A stretch of DNA of 64,000 nucleotides from Microbulbifer elongatus (GTDB lineage Bacteria > Pseudomonadota > Gammaproteobacteria > Pseudomonadales > Cellvibrionaceae), in contig NZ_JAIVKJ010000002.1 of the NCBI RefSeq assembly GCF_020524885.1, positions 868,001-932,000 of the forward strand. Reading direction: 5' to 3'. The first letter of the stretch is position 1; every line of letters begins with the position of its first letter. This document shows positions 29,628 to 38,576 of this stretch, piece by piece. Both the position numbers and the translations under genes were made by a program. The notes below the pieces were generated by a model, which had not been told where the DNA came from, did not search any database, and saw only the letters and a program-made list of their open reading frames with translations.

Positions 29628-30410
29628 ATGTTGTTGGAAATTTCCGATCTCTCGATTCAGTATCCCCGCGCGATCTCGCCGCTGCTGGAGAATATTTCCC
29701 TGAGCTTTGCCTGCGGTGAGGTTACCGCGTTGCTGGGGCCCAATGGCTGTGGCAAGACGTCGCTGCTGCGCGCTATCAGCGGCGAGCTGGATTACGCCGG
29801 TCATATCCATCTGTTTGGTCGCACCCAGGCTGACTGGTATCGCACCCAGCAGGATCACCGCGCCCTGGCGCGTCGCTACGGACTGTTGGCTCAACACTCC
29901 AACCTAAATTTTGCCTTTACCAGCCGCGAAGTAGTACAGCTGGGGCTCGGCCCCGGCAGCCTTTCGCGGGTGGAGCAGGGCGAACGTGTCGAGCACTTTA
30001 TGCAGCGCGCGGATGTGTGGCATCTGCGCGACCGCCTTTTCCCCAGTTTGTCTGGCGGGGAAAAGCAGCGAGTACAGCTGGCGCGGGTACTTTCCCAGCT
30101 CAGCCTTGCGGAACCCGGTGAGGAAAAAATCCTGCTGCTGGATGAACCTACCTCCGCGCTCGACCTCAAGCACCAGCACCAGGTGCTCGCACTGGTTTGT
30201 GAGGTTGCCGGTGAAAATACGGCGGTTATCGCAGTGCTGCACGATCTCAACCTTGCTGCCCGCTATGCCGATCGTATGGTGATGCTCGGGCAGGGGCGGG
30301 TGCAGGCGGACGGGGCCCCCGCCGCGTTGCTGCAGCCGGATCTGGTAGAGCAGGTCTACGGCTACCGCGGACAGCTGGTGAATGTGAGCGGTCACTCCGC
30401 GCTGCTGTAA
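29628..30410 (+). CDS. hmuV: heme ABC transporter ATP-binding protein
   Basis: 260 residues from ATG 29628 with AGGGAGG upstream. A complete ABC ATPase: Walker A GPNGCGKTS, a Q-loop glutamine near LLAQHS, signature LSGGEKQRV, Walker B LLLDEPTSALD and the switch histidine in AVLHDLNLAA. HmuV/HutD-like. It powers heme import through HmuU and ends the tonB-exbB-exbD-hmuTUV operon. Confidence 0.94.
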   Translation: MLLEISDLSIQYPRAISPLLENISLSFACGEVTALLGPNGCGKTSLLRAISGELDYAGHIHLFGRTQADWYRTQQDHRALARRYGLLAQHSNLNFAFTSREVVQLGLGPGSLSRVEQGERVEHFMQRADVWHLRDRLFPSLSGGEKQRVQLARVLSQLSLAEPGEEKILLLDEPTSALDLKHQHQVLALVCEVAGENTAVIAVLHDLNLAARYADRMVMLGQGRVQADGAPAALLQPDLVEQVYGYRGQLVNVSGHSALL

Positions 30411-30504
30411 TGGCGTGTAATTGAAATCCCCTAGTGGCGCCAAAATAGTTGAAATAGAATGCCGCCTCCAAAAAACAACAGCGAACAAATTTGGAGAAAA
30501 ATTG

Positions 30505-31014
30505 ATGAAGAGAGTTATGCAGAAAACACTGGCGGCGGCTGTGCTGCTGGGCTGCACTATGGGCGCCCAGGCTGCGGAAGGCGGCTACTTTGGTGCCGTT
30601 GCGGGTGTGATGGCTACCGATATCGAAGGCGACAACCCGTTCAATGCCGGCGCGCGTGCCGGCTACAGCTGGGCCAATGGCTTTGGCGTGGAAGCCGAGT
30701 ACACCACTTCGATCGTGGATGGCGAATTTCGCTTCAGCAATTCCTGGGTGGACGTTGAAGCCGACTACAGCATTTCCACTCTGGGCGCCTATGCCACCTA
30801 TCGCAGCCAGGGAGACCTCTACTTCAAGGGTCGTCTCGGCTACCTGAACGAAAGTGTCGACTTCGGTGATGGTGCCGATGGCAGTGACTCCGGCCTGTCT
30901 GCAGGACTGGGCATGGGTTTCTCATTCTCCGAAGCGGTTAACTTCGAAGCGGAGTACACCCTGGTAGAAGAAGATGTGGACTTCTGGTCTGGCACATTGG
31001 TGTTCCGCTTTTAA
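30505..31014 (+). CDS. small outer-membrane beta-barrel protein (OmpA-like/porin family)
   Basis: 169 residues from ATG 30505 with GGAGA eight bases upstream; the frame stays open further 5' but without a start signal. A signal peptide (to AQAAEG) precedes an eight-strand barrel pattern with alternating residues (GGYFGAVAGVMATDI, VEAEYTTSIVDGEFRF, LGAYATYRSQGDLYFKGRLGY, NFEAEYTLVEEDVDFW) and a terminal FRF. It matches the outer-membrane beta-barrel family of OmpA/OmpW-like proteins. Function unknown. It follows hmuV by 94 bp and precedes its own terminator, so it may be iron-regulated with the heme operon or independent. Confidence 0.85.
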   Translation: MKRVMQKTLAAAVLLGCTMGAQAAEGGYFGAVAGVMATDIEGDNPFNAGARAGYSWANGFGVEAEYTTSIVDGEFRFSNSWVDVEADYSISTLGAYATYRSQGDLYFKGRLGYLNESVDFGDGADGSDSGLSAGLGMGFSFSEAVNFEAEYTLVEEDVDFWSGTLVFRF

Positions 31015-31074
31015 GGCGGATTAGCCGGCTACGGCATGATCGGGTTGGGGCTTCCCGATCCGAGGTGCCCCCCG

Positions 31075-31099
31075 AAACGCGGTCCTTGGACCGCGTTTT
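31075..31099 (+). terminator. rho-independent terminator after the barrel gene
   Basis: A perfect 10 bp stem AAACGCGGTC / GACCGCGTTT with loop CTTG, then TTGTCTTTC. The rest of the 346 bp before glyA carries only a possible -10 (TACAAT, 31255-31260). No purine or glycine riboswitch pattern was seen. Confidence 0.8.
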
Positions 31100-31360
31100 G
31101 TCTTTCAGATAACGCATCTCGATCTGTTGATTTTTGCGACAATCGGTACGATCGTGCCAGTCGATTCTGCCGATCCCCCCAACTTGAACAGAGTGGGGCG
31201 CTGAATTGAAATTGTTTCAAGTGCACCCTTTGCGCCCCAGCACCTCCCTTGGTGTACAATGCGCCGCTTTCTGGGGGCGGGCCGGTCATATTTGGGTCGG
31301 GATTTGCCCTTGTCGAGATTATGCTTGCGCGATTCGCGCCTTATCATCCGAGGGAATACC

Positions 31361-32626
31361 ATGTTTGATAAATCCGTCACCCTAGCTTCCTACGATCCCG
31401 ATGTGTGGTCCGCCATTCAGGACGAAGATCGTCGCCAGGAAGAGCACATCGAGCTGATCGCCTCGGAAAACTACACCAGCCCGCAGGTGATGGAAGCCCA
31501 GGGCACCAGCCTCACCAACAAGTACGCCGAAGGTTACCCGGGCAAGCGCTACTATGGCGGCTGTGAGTACGTCGACAAGGTAGAAGCCCTCGCCATCGAG
31601 CGCGCCAAGGAGCTGTTCGGCGCCGACTATGCCAACGTTCAGCCGCACTCCGGTTCTCAGGCCAACGCCGCGGTTTACCAGGCGCTGTGCGCCCCCGGCG
31701 ACACCGTTCTGGGTATGAGCCTGGCTCACGGCGGTCACCTTACCCACGGTGCCAAGGTCAACTTCTCCGGCAAGATCTACAACGCCGTGCAGTACGGCCT
31801 GAACCCTGAAACCGGCGAAGTGGACTACGAAGAAGTGGAGCGCCTGGCGCTGGAGCACAAGCCGAAAATGATCGTGGCCGGCTTCTCCGCCTATAGTCGC
31901 ATCATGGACTGGGCCAAGTTCCGCACCATCGCCGACAAGGTTGGCGCTTACCTGATGGTCGATATGGCCCACGTTGCCGGTCTGGTTGCTGCTGGGGAAT
32001 ACCCGTCTCCGGTTCCCCACGCGGACGTGGTGACCTCCACTACCCACAAGACTCTGCGTGGCCCTCGCGGCGGTATCATCATTGCCAAAGCCAATGAAGA
32101 GATTGAGAAAAAGCTGAACAGCGCGGTATTCCCGGGCGGACAGGGCGGCCCGCTGATGCACGTGATCGCGGCCAAAGCCGTTTCCTTCAAGGAAGCCATG
32201 AGCCCCGAGTACAAGGCTTACCAGAAGAAAGTGGTAGAGAATGCCCGCGCCATGGCCGAGACCTTCCTCGACCGCGGTATCAATATTGTCTCCGGTGGCA
32301 CTGACGATCACCTGATGCTGGTTGACCTGATCGGCAAAGAGTACACCGGTAAAGATGCGGACGAAGCCCTGGGCAACGCCAATATCACTGTGAACAAGAA
32401 CGCCGTCCCCAACGACCCGCGTTCCCCGTTCATCACCAGCGGCCTGCGTGTGGGCACCCCGGCCATCACCACCCGCGGCTTCGGTGTGGAAGAGACCAAG
32501 CAGCTCACCAACTGGATCTGCGACGTGCTGGACGCGCTCGAGAAGGGCAATGCCGACGCGACCATCGCCGAGGTAAAAGCCAAGGTGCTGGAAATCTGCG
32601 CGAAATTCCCGGTCTACAAAGGCTGA
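31361..32626 (+). CDS. glyA: serine hydroxymethyltransferase
   Basis: 421 residues from ATG 31361 ([19 protein letters not shown]) with GAGGGAA upstream; earlier in-frame codons lie in the leader. Fold-type I PLP enzyme: [30 protein letters not shown] and the PLP lysine in [13 protein letters not shown]. It interconverts serine and glycine and makes 5,10-methylene-tetrahydrofolate. Very strongly conserved and full length. Single gene with a terminator downstream; in many gammaproteobacteria glyA leads into nrdR-rib, which here lies about 3.6 kb further on, after two amine-related genes. Confidence 0.98.
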   Translation: MFDKSVTLASYDPDVWSAIQDEDRRQEEHIELIASENYTSPQVMEAQGTSLTNKYAEGYPGKRYYGGCEYVDKVEALAIERAKELFGADYANVQPHSGSQANAAVYQALCAPGDTVLGMSLAHGGHLTHGAKVNFSGKIYNAVQYGLNPETGEVDYEEVERLALEHKPKMIVAGFSAYSRIMDWAKFRTIADKVGAYLMVDMAHVAGLVAAGEYPSPVPHADVVTSTTHKTLRGPRGGIIIAKANEEIEKKLNSAVFPGGQGGPLMHVIAAKAVSFKEAMSPEYKAYQKKVVENARAMAETFLDRGINIVSGGTDDHLMLVDLIGKEYTGKDADEALGNANITVNKNAVPNDPRSPFITSGLRVGTPAITTRGFGVEETKQLTNWICDVLDALEKGNADATIAEVKAKVLEICAKFPVYKG

Positions 32627-32653
32627 GAGTAAGCCAGAAGCGTGCGCAACCCG

Positions 32654-32682
32654 AAAGCGGCTCTTCAGAGCCGCTTTTTTTT
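32654..32682 (+). terminator. rho-independent terminator after glyA
   Basis: A perfect stem AAAGCGGCTC / GAGCCGCTTT with loop TTCA and a run of eight T. Confidence 0.9.
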
Positions 32683-33041
32683 GCCCGTAATTCGCGTCAG
32701 TGACCTCTTCTTCTGTGGATTTTTTCCACAGTGCTTCTTATCTCGCATCTCATCGCGCTCTATCACCTCAAGTAACTTTCCCCTTGCCTTCAGGGTCACT
32801 AGGTCAAAGTTCTCGTTTTACCCCGGTAATTGAATTTTTATTCGATTTTTTGTGGGCTGGTATGTAGAATTACGCGCTCATATAGCAAATGTGAATAAGT
32901 CGGTTGCCATTTATTTCGAGTTGCGAGTGTGCAGGTTCTTGCATAGCCGCACTTCAAAGAGCGAACCGTGGACAACAAGAAAACCATTCCACGGCCCTGC
33001 GGTTTTTGGGTCGGAACACCACCTGGCTGTAGGAGAACAAT
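32683..33041. other. gene-free leader before the amine oxidase gene
   Basis: 359 bp with lower GC than its surroundings. It contains a 19-bp dyad CTGTGGA-TTTTT-TCCACAG at 32713-32731. Just before the ATG is TAGGAGAAC, a good ribosome site. I see no convincing small gene. Confidence 0.5.
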
Positions 33042-34703
33042 ATGCGTAGCCGTAAATCCCAATCACCACTGGCGAGCCTGATGCGACGCCTGGGCGCCGC
33101 TCAGGAGCTGTCCGATAAGACCGGAATTTCTTCCGACGAGAGTCTCGACATCATCAAGGAAGGGACCCGCCACGTGGGCGCAGGTGCGTCTGAAGAAGGA
33201 CGCCGCCAGTTTCTGAAGCAGTTGGGTTTGGGCGCCGCTGCGCTGGGCACCGCTGGCGCCACCAGTACTTTTTCTGGCCCTGTGAAGGCGGATCCTACTT
33301 CGGCTAGCGGACGTGTGGCGGTCATCGGTGGCGGTATCGCCGGTATACGTTGTGCGCACCGTCTGCAGCAATACGGCATTGCGAGCAAGGTATTTGAAGG
33401 TAATACCCGGCTGGGTGGCCGTGTAAACACCAACCGCAGTATCTTCGGTCGCCCGGTAGAGCGCGGTGGTGAGCTGATCTCTACCGAGCACTCCTATGCG
33501 CGTAACCTGGCGAACAACCTGGGCCTGGATGTCGAAGACGTAAATGGCAATGCGGTTCCCGGTGGTAACGAGCTTTACTGGGTTAATGGCCAAAGCTACA
33601 CCGAGCACCAGCTGAACGCCGAGTGGCGCGATGTTTACGAGATCTTCAAGCGGGCACAGCAGGATGCGCCCTGGGTGCCAACCTACGACAGCCACAACGA
33701 GATGCATCGCGCACTGGATCAAATCGATGTGAATACCTGGCTGGATCACGTGGGTATTGGTGCAAATTCAAGCATGGGTCAGGTATTCCAGGCGGACATC
33801 GTAGCGGAATACGGCATCCAGCCGGAGGATACGACGGCGCTGAACCTGATTTACCTGCTGGCCTGGAACCCGATCAATACCGCGTTGCCACTGGCGGGTA
33901 CCGACGAGCGCTTCCGCATCGCTGGCGGTAACGACCAGCTGGTAACCCGCATGGTGGAAGAGCTGCCGGAAGGCACCATTGAGACTGCGCGCAAACTGGT
34001 TGCCATCCAGGGCAGTCTAAACGGCCCGTACAACCTGGTGTTTGAGGACGGTTACGAGCACGCCTGTGATCGCCTCGTGCTGGCGATTCCTTTCTCTACC
34101 CTGAAAGATGTGGACATCGACCCCCGCATTTACAACGGTTTCCGCGCAGAGAAGCGTATGGCCATTGAGCGTATGGCGTTCGGTTCCAACGGCAAAATGG
34201 CCGTGCACTGTTCCTCGCGCCCATGGACCCAGCCGCAGGTAGTGAACGGTGAAATGTTTACCCCGAACGGTGTGACCTATGTCGGCCGCCCAGAGCTGTT
34301 TGATACCTGGGATTCCACCTCAATCACTGGCAGTACCGACGGTATCCTGGTGAACTTCTTCGGTGGTAATTACGGCAAGCAGGTCGGTAACGACCAGCCG
34401 TTTGCCGCGCCTTCGCAGCAAGATCTGAATCAATTCTTCGGCATTGTGGACAACGTATTCCCGGGTACCGGGGATGCCTTCACTGGTACCGCAATGATGT
34501 CCAAGTGGGCCGCCAACCCCTGGTCTAAAGGTTCTTACTCCACCCAGACATTCGGCGATTACACCGAATGGTGGGGTGCGGCTGGCCTGCAGGAAGGCAA
34601 TATCCACTTCTGTGGTGAGCACACTGCACTGGAAATGTTTGGTTACATCGACGGTGCCATTAGTACCGCGGAGGAAGCGGCGAGACAAATTCGCCAGGGC
34701 TAA
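33042..34703 (+). CDS. Tat-exported flavin monoamine oxidase family protein
   Basis: 553 residues. The FAD-binding Rossmann motif VAVIGGGIAGIRCAHRLQ begins near residue 92, GRVNT and RGGELIS follow, and the C-terminal FCGEHTALEMFGYIDGAI is the FAD-binding end of amine oxidases. A twin-arginine signal (EGRRQFLKQLGLGAAALG, Arg54-Arg55) precedes a hydrophobic segment and an Ala-rich cleavage zone, so a folded flavoprotein is exported. Unusually, about 52 charged residues precede the twin arginines. Family enzymes oxidise amines to aldehydes with H2O2 release. The next gene on the same strand encodes a polyamine-type binding protein, so a polyamine is a reasonable but unproven substrate. Confidence 0.88.
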   Translation: MRSRKSQSPLASLMRRLGAAQELSDKTGISSDESLDIIKEGTRHVGAGASEEGRRQFLKQLGLGAAALGTAGATSTFSGPVKADPTSASGRVAVIGGGIAGIRCAHRLQQYGIASKVFEGNTRLGGRVNTNRSIFGRPVERGGELISTEHSYARNLANNLGLDVEDVNGNAVPGGNELYWVNGQSYTEHQLNAEWRDVYEIFKRAQQDAPWVPTYDSHNEMHRALDQIDVNTWLDHVGIGANSSMGQVFQADIVAEYGIQPEDTTALNLIYLLAWNPINTALPLAGTDERFRIAGGNDQLVTRMVEELPEGTIETARKLVAIQGSLNGPYNLVFEDGYEHACDRLVLAIPFSTLKDVDIDPRIYNGFRAEKRMAIERMAFGSNGKMAVHCSSRPWTQPQVVNGEMFTPNGVTYVGRPELFDTWDSTSITGSTDGILVNFFGGNYGKQVGNDQPFAAPSQQDLNQFFGIVDNVFPGTGDAFTGTAMMSKWAANPWSKGSYSTQTFGDYTEWWGAAGLQEGNIHFCGEHTALEMFGYIDGAISTAEEAARQIRQG

Positions 34704-34710
34704 TCCTGTT

Positions 34711-34751
34711 CGGCGGAGCCGGTTCCTCAAGGACCCGGCTTCGCCGGTTTG
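34711..34751 (+). terminator. hairpin terminator after the amine oxidase gene
   Basis: A 16-bp stem with two mismatches, CGGCGGAGCCGGTTCC / GGACCCGGCTTCGCCG, loop TCAA, followed by GTTTG. The remaining 300 bp to the next gene (34752-35055) show no recognisable element. Confidence 0.55.
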
Positions 34752-35055
34752 CCGATATTTCTCCGTCGGGCTTTACCGTAACAACCACGGGTTGTGAAAC
34801 TGCGCCCGGATTCTGCTTTAATACGCGCCCACCAAAACCGAACGTAGCTTCGGGTCTGCAATATTTTTAATCGGGCCTGAAACTTGCAAACGGTTTTTTA
34901 GCGACAGGGATGCGTTGCTCATCGATGGCTTGCAGAGGCGAGCCGGCACTTTCGAGTCCAAGCGGTTTCAGGAATCGATGCTTTCAGCGCGGGCGGGATT
35001 GCCCCGGGAAAGCGCAGAAACACCGTGCAGCCATGCTGTAGATCGAGAGTAGAAA

Positions 35056-36153
35056 ATGCGCCCAATATCCAATGTGTTGGTCATTCTGACCGTTGTCTTA
35101 GGACTAAGCCTCCATGCTCAGGCCAGAGAGTTGCACTTCGCCAACTGGTCTGAATCCATCGCCGAAGACACCATCGCCAACTTTGAAGCAACCACCGGGA
35201 TCAAGGTGCACTACTTCGAATTTGACGATATTGAAGAGCTGGAAGAGGTCTGGCTGAAGCAGGGGCGACAGTTTGATGTAATCGTGCCCGGCTCGGACAA
35301 TATCCCCAAGTACATTGCGGCCGGCCAGCTGCACAAGCTCGACCGCGACCGTATCGACAACTGGTCCGAGAACGACCCCAAATTCATGCAGCGCCTTGCC
35401 CTGTTTGACCCAGGCAATGACTACGCTATTCCCTATCTGTGGGGCACCGTGGGCATTGGCTACAACGTGCAGGCGGTGGAAAAAGCCTTTGGTGGCTACC
35501 TGCCGGAAGACAGCTGGGACCTGCTGTTTGATCCCGCCTTCCTGGGCAAGCTGGATCACTGCAATGCCACCCTGATGCGCTCGCCGGAAGAGATCTTCGA
35601 CGTTGCGCTCAAGTACCTTGGCAAAGACCCCAACTCCATGAGCATCGCCCATCAGTACATGGTGGCCAACCTGCTCTCAAGGGTGCGCCTGCATGTTACT
35701 GACTTCGACTCCGGTGAATATGTGGAAGACCTGGCCAGCGGCAAGCGCTGTATCGCCCACGCCTGGAGCGGTGATGTTTTGGTGGCCCAGCAAATGGCCA
35801 AAGAGGCTGGCAAGGACTTTGATATCCGCTACGTGATGCCGAAAGAGGGCTTTCCGCTGTGGATCGATGTCGTTTCCGTGCCGAGCAACGCCCAGAATAT
35901 CGACGCCGCTTATCAGTTCCTTAACTACCTGATGCAGCCCAGCGTCATCGCCAATATCAGTAACGAAACCCAGTACGCCAACGCCAATATGGCTGCCCAG
36001 GCGCTGGTGGATCCCGAGTTGCTGAGCAACCCCGCGGTCTACCCGCGTCCGCAGGAACTCGAGCGCACCTGGATCCCCGCCGCCACCAAATCCCGCGTAC
36101 TGGCCCTGCGTCACAGGCTGTGGCAGCGGATTATTGAGCGGGAAGATATTTAA
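35056..36153 (+). CDS. polyamine-type ABC transporter substrate-binding protein (PotD/PotF-like)
   Basis: 365 residues with a signal peptide (to AQA). Periplasmic binding protein of the spermidine/putrescine group: ELHFANWSESIAEDTIANFEATTGIKV at the N-terminus (compare NWSxYI of PotF), FDVIVPGSDNIPKYIAAGQLHKLD, IPYLWGTVGIGYN and GKRCIAHAWSGDVLVAQ. Acidic and aromatic ligand residues appear kept, but ligand specificity cannot be read by eye. No permease or ATPase genes are nearby, so it either works with a transporter encoded elsewhere or acts as a sensor. The Tat-exported amine oxidase upstream supports a polyamine theme. Confidence 0.87.
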   Translation: MRPISNVLVILTVVLGLSLHAQARELHFANWSESIAEDTIANFEATTGIKVHYFEFDDIEELEEVWLKQGRQFDVIVPGSDNIPKYIAAGQLHKLDRDRIDNWSENDPKFMQRLALFDPGNDYAIPYLWGTVGIGYNVQAVEKAFGGYLPEDSWDLLFDPAFLGKLDHCNATLMRSPEEIFDVALKYLGKDPNSMSIAHQYMVANLLSRVRLHVTDFDSGEYVEDLASGKRCIAHAWSGDVLVAQQMAKEAGKDFDIRYVMPKEGFPLWIDVVSVPSNAQNIDAAYQFLNYLMQPSVIANISNETQYANANMAAQALVDPELLSNPAVYPRPQELERTWIPAATKSRVLALRHRLWQRIIEREDI

Positions 36154-36248
36154 TTAGGCAATATCAGGGCCCTCAAGCGAACCCTCCGGCAGCCTAAATT
36201 TCCGCCTTGTGGTAAACTGCCGCCCACTTTTTCGAGGGCCCTCTCCCC

Positions 36249-36728
36249 ATGCACTGTCCTTTCTGCAGCGCTGATGAAACCAAAGTCGTAGATTCCCGCC
36301 TGGTAGCCGATGGCGACCAGGTGCGGCGCCGTCGTGAGTGCCTGCAGTGCCACGAGCGCTTTACCACCTTCGAGACCGCCGAGCTGGTGCTGCCGCGGGT
36401 CGTCAAACAGAACGGCCAGCGCGAACCCTTCAATGAAGACAAGCTGCGAGCGGGCATCCAGCGCGCGGTGGAGAAACGCCCGGTCAGCACCGAGCGGGTG
36501 GAAGCCGCTGTCGCCCAGATCAAGCACGCCTTGCAGGCCACTGGCGAGCGTGAGCTGCCTGCCATGCATATCGGCGAGCTGGTAATGGAGCAGCTGCGCG
36601 AGCTGGACCAGGTTGCCTTCGTGCGCTTTGCCTCCGTCTACCGCCGCTTTGAGGACGTCAGCGACTTCAGCGACGAGATCGAGCGCCTGAACACGCCCAA
36701 GGGGAGCAAGCAGGGAGAGGAGAGCTAA
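36249..36728 (+). CDS. nrdR: transcriptional repressor NrdR
   Basis: 159 residues, full length. The N-terminal zinc ribbon ([29 protein letters not shown]) is followed by an ATP-cone domain ([20 protein letters not shown]). It represses ribonucleotide reductase genes according to ATP/dATP. First gene of the nrdR-rib operon; its stop TAA overlaps the ribD ATG by one base. Confidence 0.97.
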   Translation: MHCPFCSADETKVVDSRLVADGDQVRRRRECLQCHERFTTFETAELVLPRVVKQNGQREPFNEDKLRAGIQRAVEKRPVSTERVEAAVAQIKHALQATGERELPAMHIGELVMEQLRELDQVAFVRFASVYRRFEDVSDFSDEIERLNTPKGSKQGEES

Positions 36729-37861
36729 TGGCTTTTTCCCCGCGAGAACTGATGGCACGCGCCATCCAGCTGGCCGAGCGCGGCGTCTATACCACCATGC
36801 CCAACCCGCGGGTTGGCTGCGTGATCGCCGATGCCGAGGGCAATATCATCGGCGAGGGCTGGCACAAGCGCGCCGGGGAAGGGCACGCGGAAGTGGAAGC
36901 CCTGAAAGACGCAGGAGAGAAAGTTAAAAGCAATATCGCCTACGTCACCCTGGAACCCTGTAGTCACAGCGGCAAAACCGGCCCCTGTGCCGATGCCCTG
37001 ATCGCCGCCGGCGTGGCCAAGGTCGTATTCGGTATGGAAGACCCGAACCCCAGTGTCGGCGGGAATGGGTTACAGAAACTGCGCGATGCGGGTATTGAAG
37101 TAGAGGGCCCGTTGCTGGAAGAATTCTGCCGGGCGCTGAACCCGGGCTTTATCAAGCGCATGACCTTGGGCCTGCCCCTGGTGCGCACCAAGTCGGCCAT
37201 GAGTATCGACGGCCGCACCGCCATGGCCAGTGGCGAGTCCAAATGGGTTACCGGCCCCGCTGCCCGTGCCGATGTACAGAACCTGCGTGCGCGCAGCTGC
37301 GCCATCGTCACCGGCGTAGACTCGGTACGCCACGACAACCCGAACATGAACGTGCGCCCGGAAGAAATGGCGCTGCCGGCTGAGGAAGCGGCGGCGGCGG
37401 CAGAGAAACAGCCCCTGCGGGTGATCGTCGACAGCAAGCTGCGCACCCCGGCCAAGGCCTTTATTTTGCAGGGTGACGCCCCCACATTGGTGGTCACTAC
37501 CGATGCGGCGGACAGCGAGCGTCGCGCGCGGCTGGAAAAGACCGGCGCCGAAGTGCTGGTGCTGCCAGCGGATAAAGAAGGGCGTGTGAATCTGGGCGAA
37601 CTGTTGAAAGAGCTCGCCCGTCGCGAGTGCAACGAGGTGCTGGTCGAGAGCGGCGCCACCCTATCCGGCGCCTTTATGTACCAGGGCCATGTGGACGAGA
37701 TCATCGTCTACGTGGCGCCCAAGATTCTCGGCTCCAGCGCCAGACCGCTGTTCGAGCTGCCGATTGAGCGCATGGGGTCCATGCTGCCCATCACCATTAC
37801 CGATATGCGTGCGGTCGGCCACGACTGGCGCATTACAGCCACGACCGATATCGAGCGTTAA
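36728..37861 (+). CDS. ribD: bifunctional riboflavin deaminase/reductase RibD
   Basis: 377 residues. The N-terminal cytidine-deaminase-like zinc domain has HAEVEAL and PCSHSGKTGPC (His and two Cys ligands). The C-terminal reductase domain starts near 150 with LVRTKSAMSIDGRTA and ends with DEIIVYVAPKILGSSARPLFE. It performs steps two and three of riboflavin synthesis. It begins on the nrdR stop codon (one-base overlap), with ribE 10 bp after. Confidence 0.97.
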   Translation: MAFSPRELMARAIQLAERGVYTTMPNPRVGCVIADAEGNIIGEGWHKRAGEGHAEVEALKDAGEKVKSNIAYVTLEPCSHSGKTGPCADALIAAGVAKVVFGMEDPNPSVGGNGLQKLRDAGIEVEGPLLEEFCRALNPGFIKRMTLGLPLVRTKSAMSIDGRTAMASGESKWVTGPAARADVQNLRARSCAIVTGVDSVRHDNPNMNVRPEEMALPAEEAAAAAEKQPLRVIVDSKLRTPAKAFILQGDAPTLVVTTDAADSERRARLEKTGAEVLVLPADKEGRVNLGELLKELARRECNEVLVESGATLSGAFMYQGHVDEIIVYVAPKILGSSARPLFELPIERMGSMLPITITDMRAVGHDWRITATTDIER

Positions 37862-37871
37862 AGGTATCCAC

Positions 37872-38534
37872 ATGTTTACCGGAATTGTTGAAGCCGTCGG
37901 TGAAATCACCGCGCTGCAGCCAAAAGATGGCGACCTGCGCCTGCGTGTGAAGACCGGCAAGCTGGATCTTTCCGACGTAAAATTGGGCGACAGCATTGCC
38001 ACCAACGGCGTCTGCCTCACCGTGGTGGACCTGCCGGGCGACGGCTACTGGGCAGATGTCTCTGCGGAGACCCTGACGGTCGCCACCCTGAAAGACTGGA
38101 AACTCGGCGACAAGGTCAATCTGGAAAAGGCCCTGACCCCACAAACCCGCCTCGGCGGGCATATGGTGAGCGGCCATGTGGACGGTGTCGCCGAAGTGGT
38201 GTGGCGCAAACCGACCGCCCGCGCCGAGCAGTTCCGCCTGCGCGCCCCGGACGAGCTGGCCAAATACATCGCCCACAAGGGCTCTATTACCGTCGACGGC
38301 ACCAGCCTCACGGTGAATGCGGTAGACGGCGCCGAATTCGAGCTGACCATCGTGCCTCACACCATCGCCGAAACCGTGATCGGCGGCTACCAGGCCGGCA
38401 CCAAAGTGAACCTTGAGGTTGACCTGATAGCGCGCTACCTGGAGCGGCTACTCTTGGGAGATGCCGCCGCCGAGCCCAAGAGCGAAGGGCTGACCATGGA
38501 ATTTCTGGCCCAGCACGGCTTCTACAAGGCCTAA
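37872..38534 (+). CDS. ribE: riboflavin synthase alpha chain
   Basis: 220 residues from ATG 37872 (MFTGIVEAVGEITALQ). It has the two internally repeated barrels of the family: DSIATNGVCLTVVDL with TLGGHMVSGHVDG-type RLGGHMVSGHVDGV in the first half, and GSITVDGTSLTVNAVDGAEF in the second. It makes riboflavin from two lumazine molecules. The gene is ribC or ribE depending on naming tradition. It sits between ribD and ribBX. Confidence 0.97.
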   Translation: MFTGIVEAVGEITALQPKDGDLRLRVKTGKLDLSDVKLGDSIATNGVCLTVVDLPGDGYWADVSAETLTVATLKDWKLGDKVNLEKALTPQTRLGGHMVSGHVDGVAEVVWRKPTARAEQFRLRAPDELAKYIAHKGSITVDGTSLTVNAVDGAEFELTIVPHTIAETVIGGYQAGTKVNLEVDLIARYLERLLLGDAAAEPKSEGLTMEFLAQHGFYKA

Positions 38535-38576
38535 ATGAGAGGGCCTGAAGGCTCCTACAACAGTATTGAGAGAGTT

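Noticed and set aside
31100-31360. PurR or glycine-riboswitch control of glyA
   Set aside because: No PurR palindrome or tandem glycine aptamer pattern in the leader.
36154-38576. FMN riboswitch in or before the rib genes
   Set aside because: No conserved RFN core was found before nrdR, ribD, ribE or ribBX.
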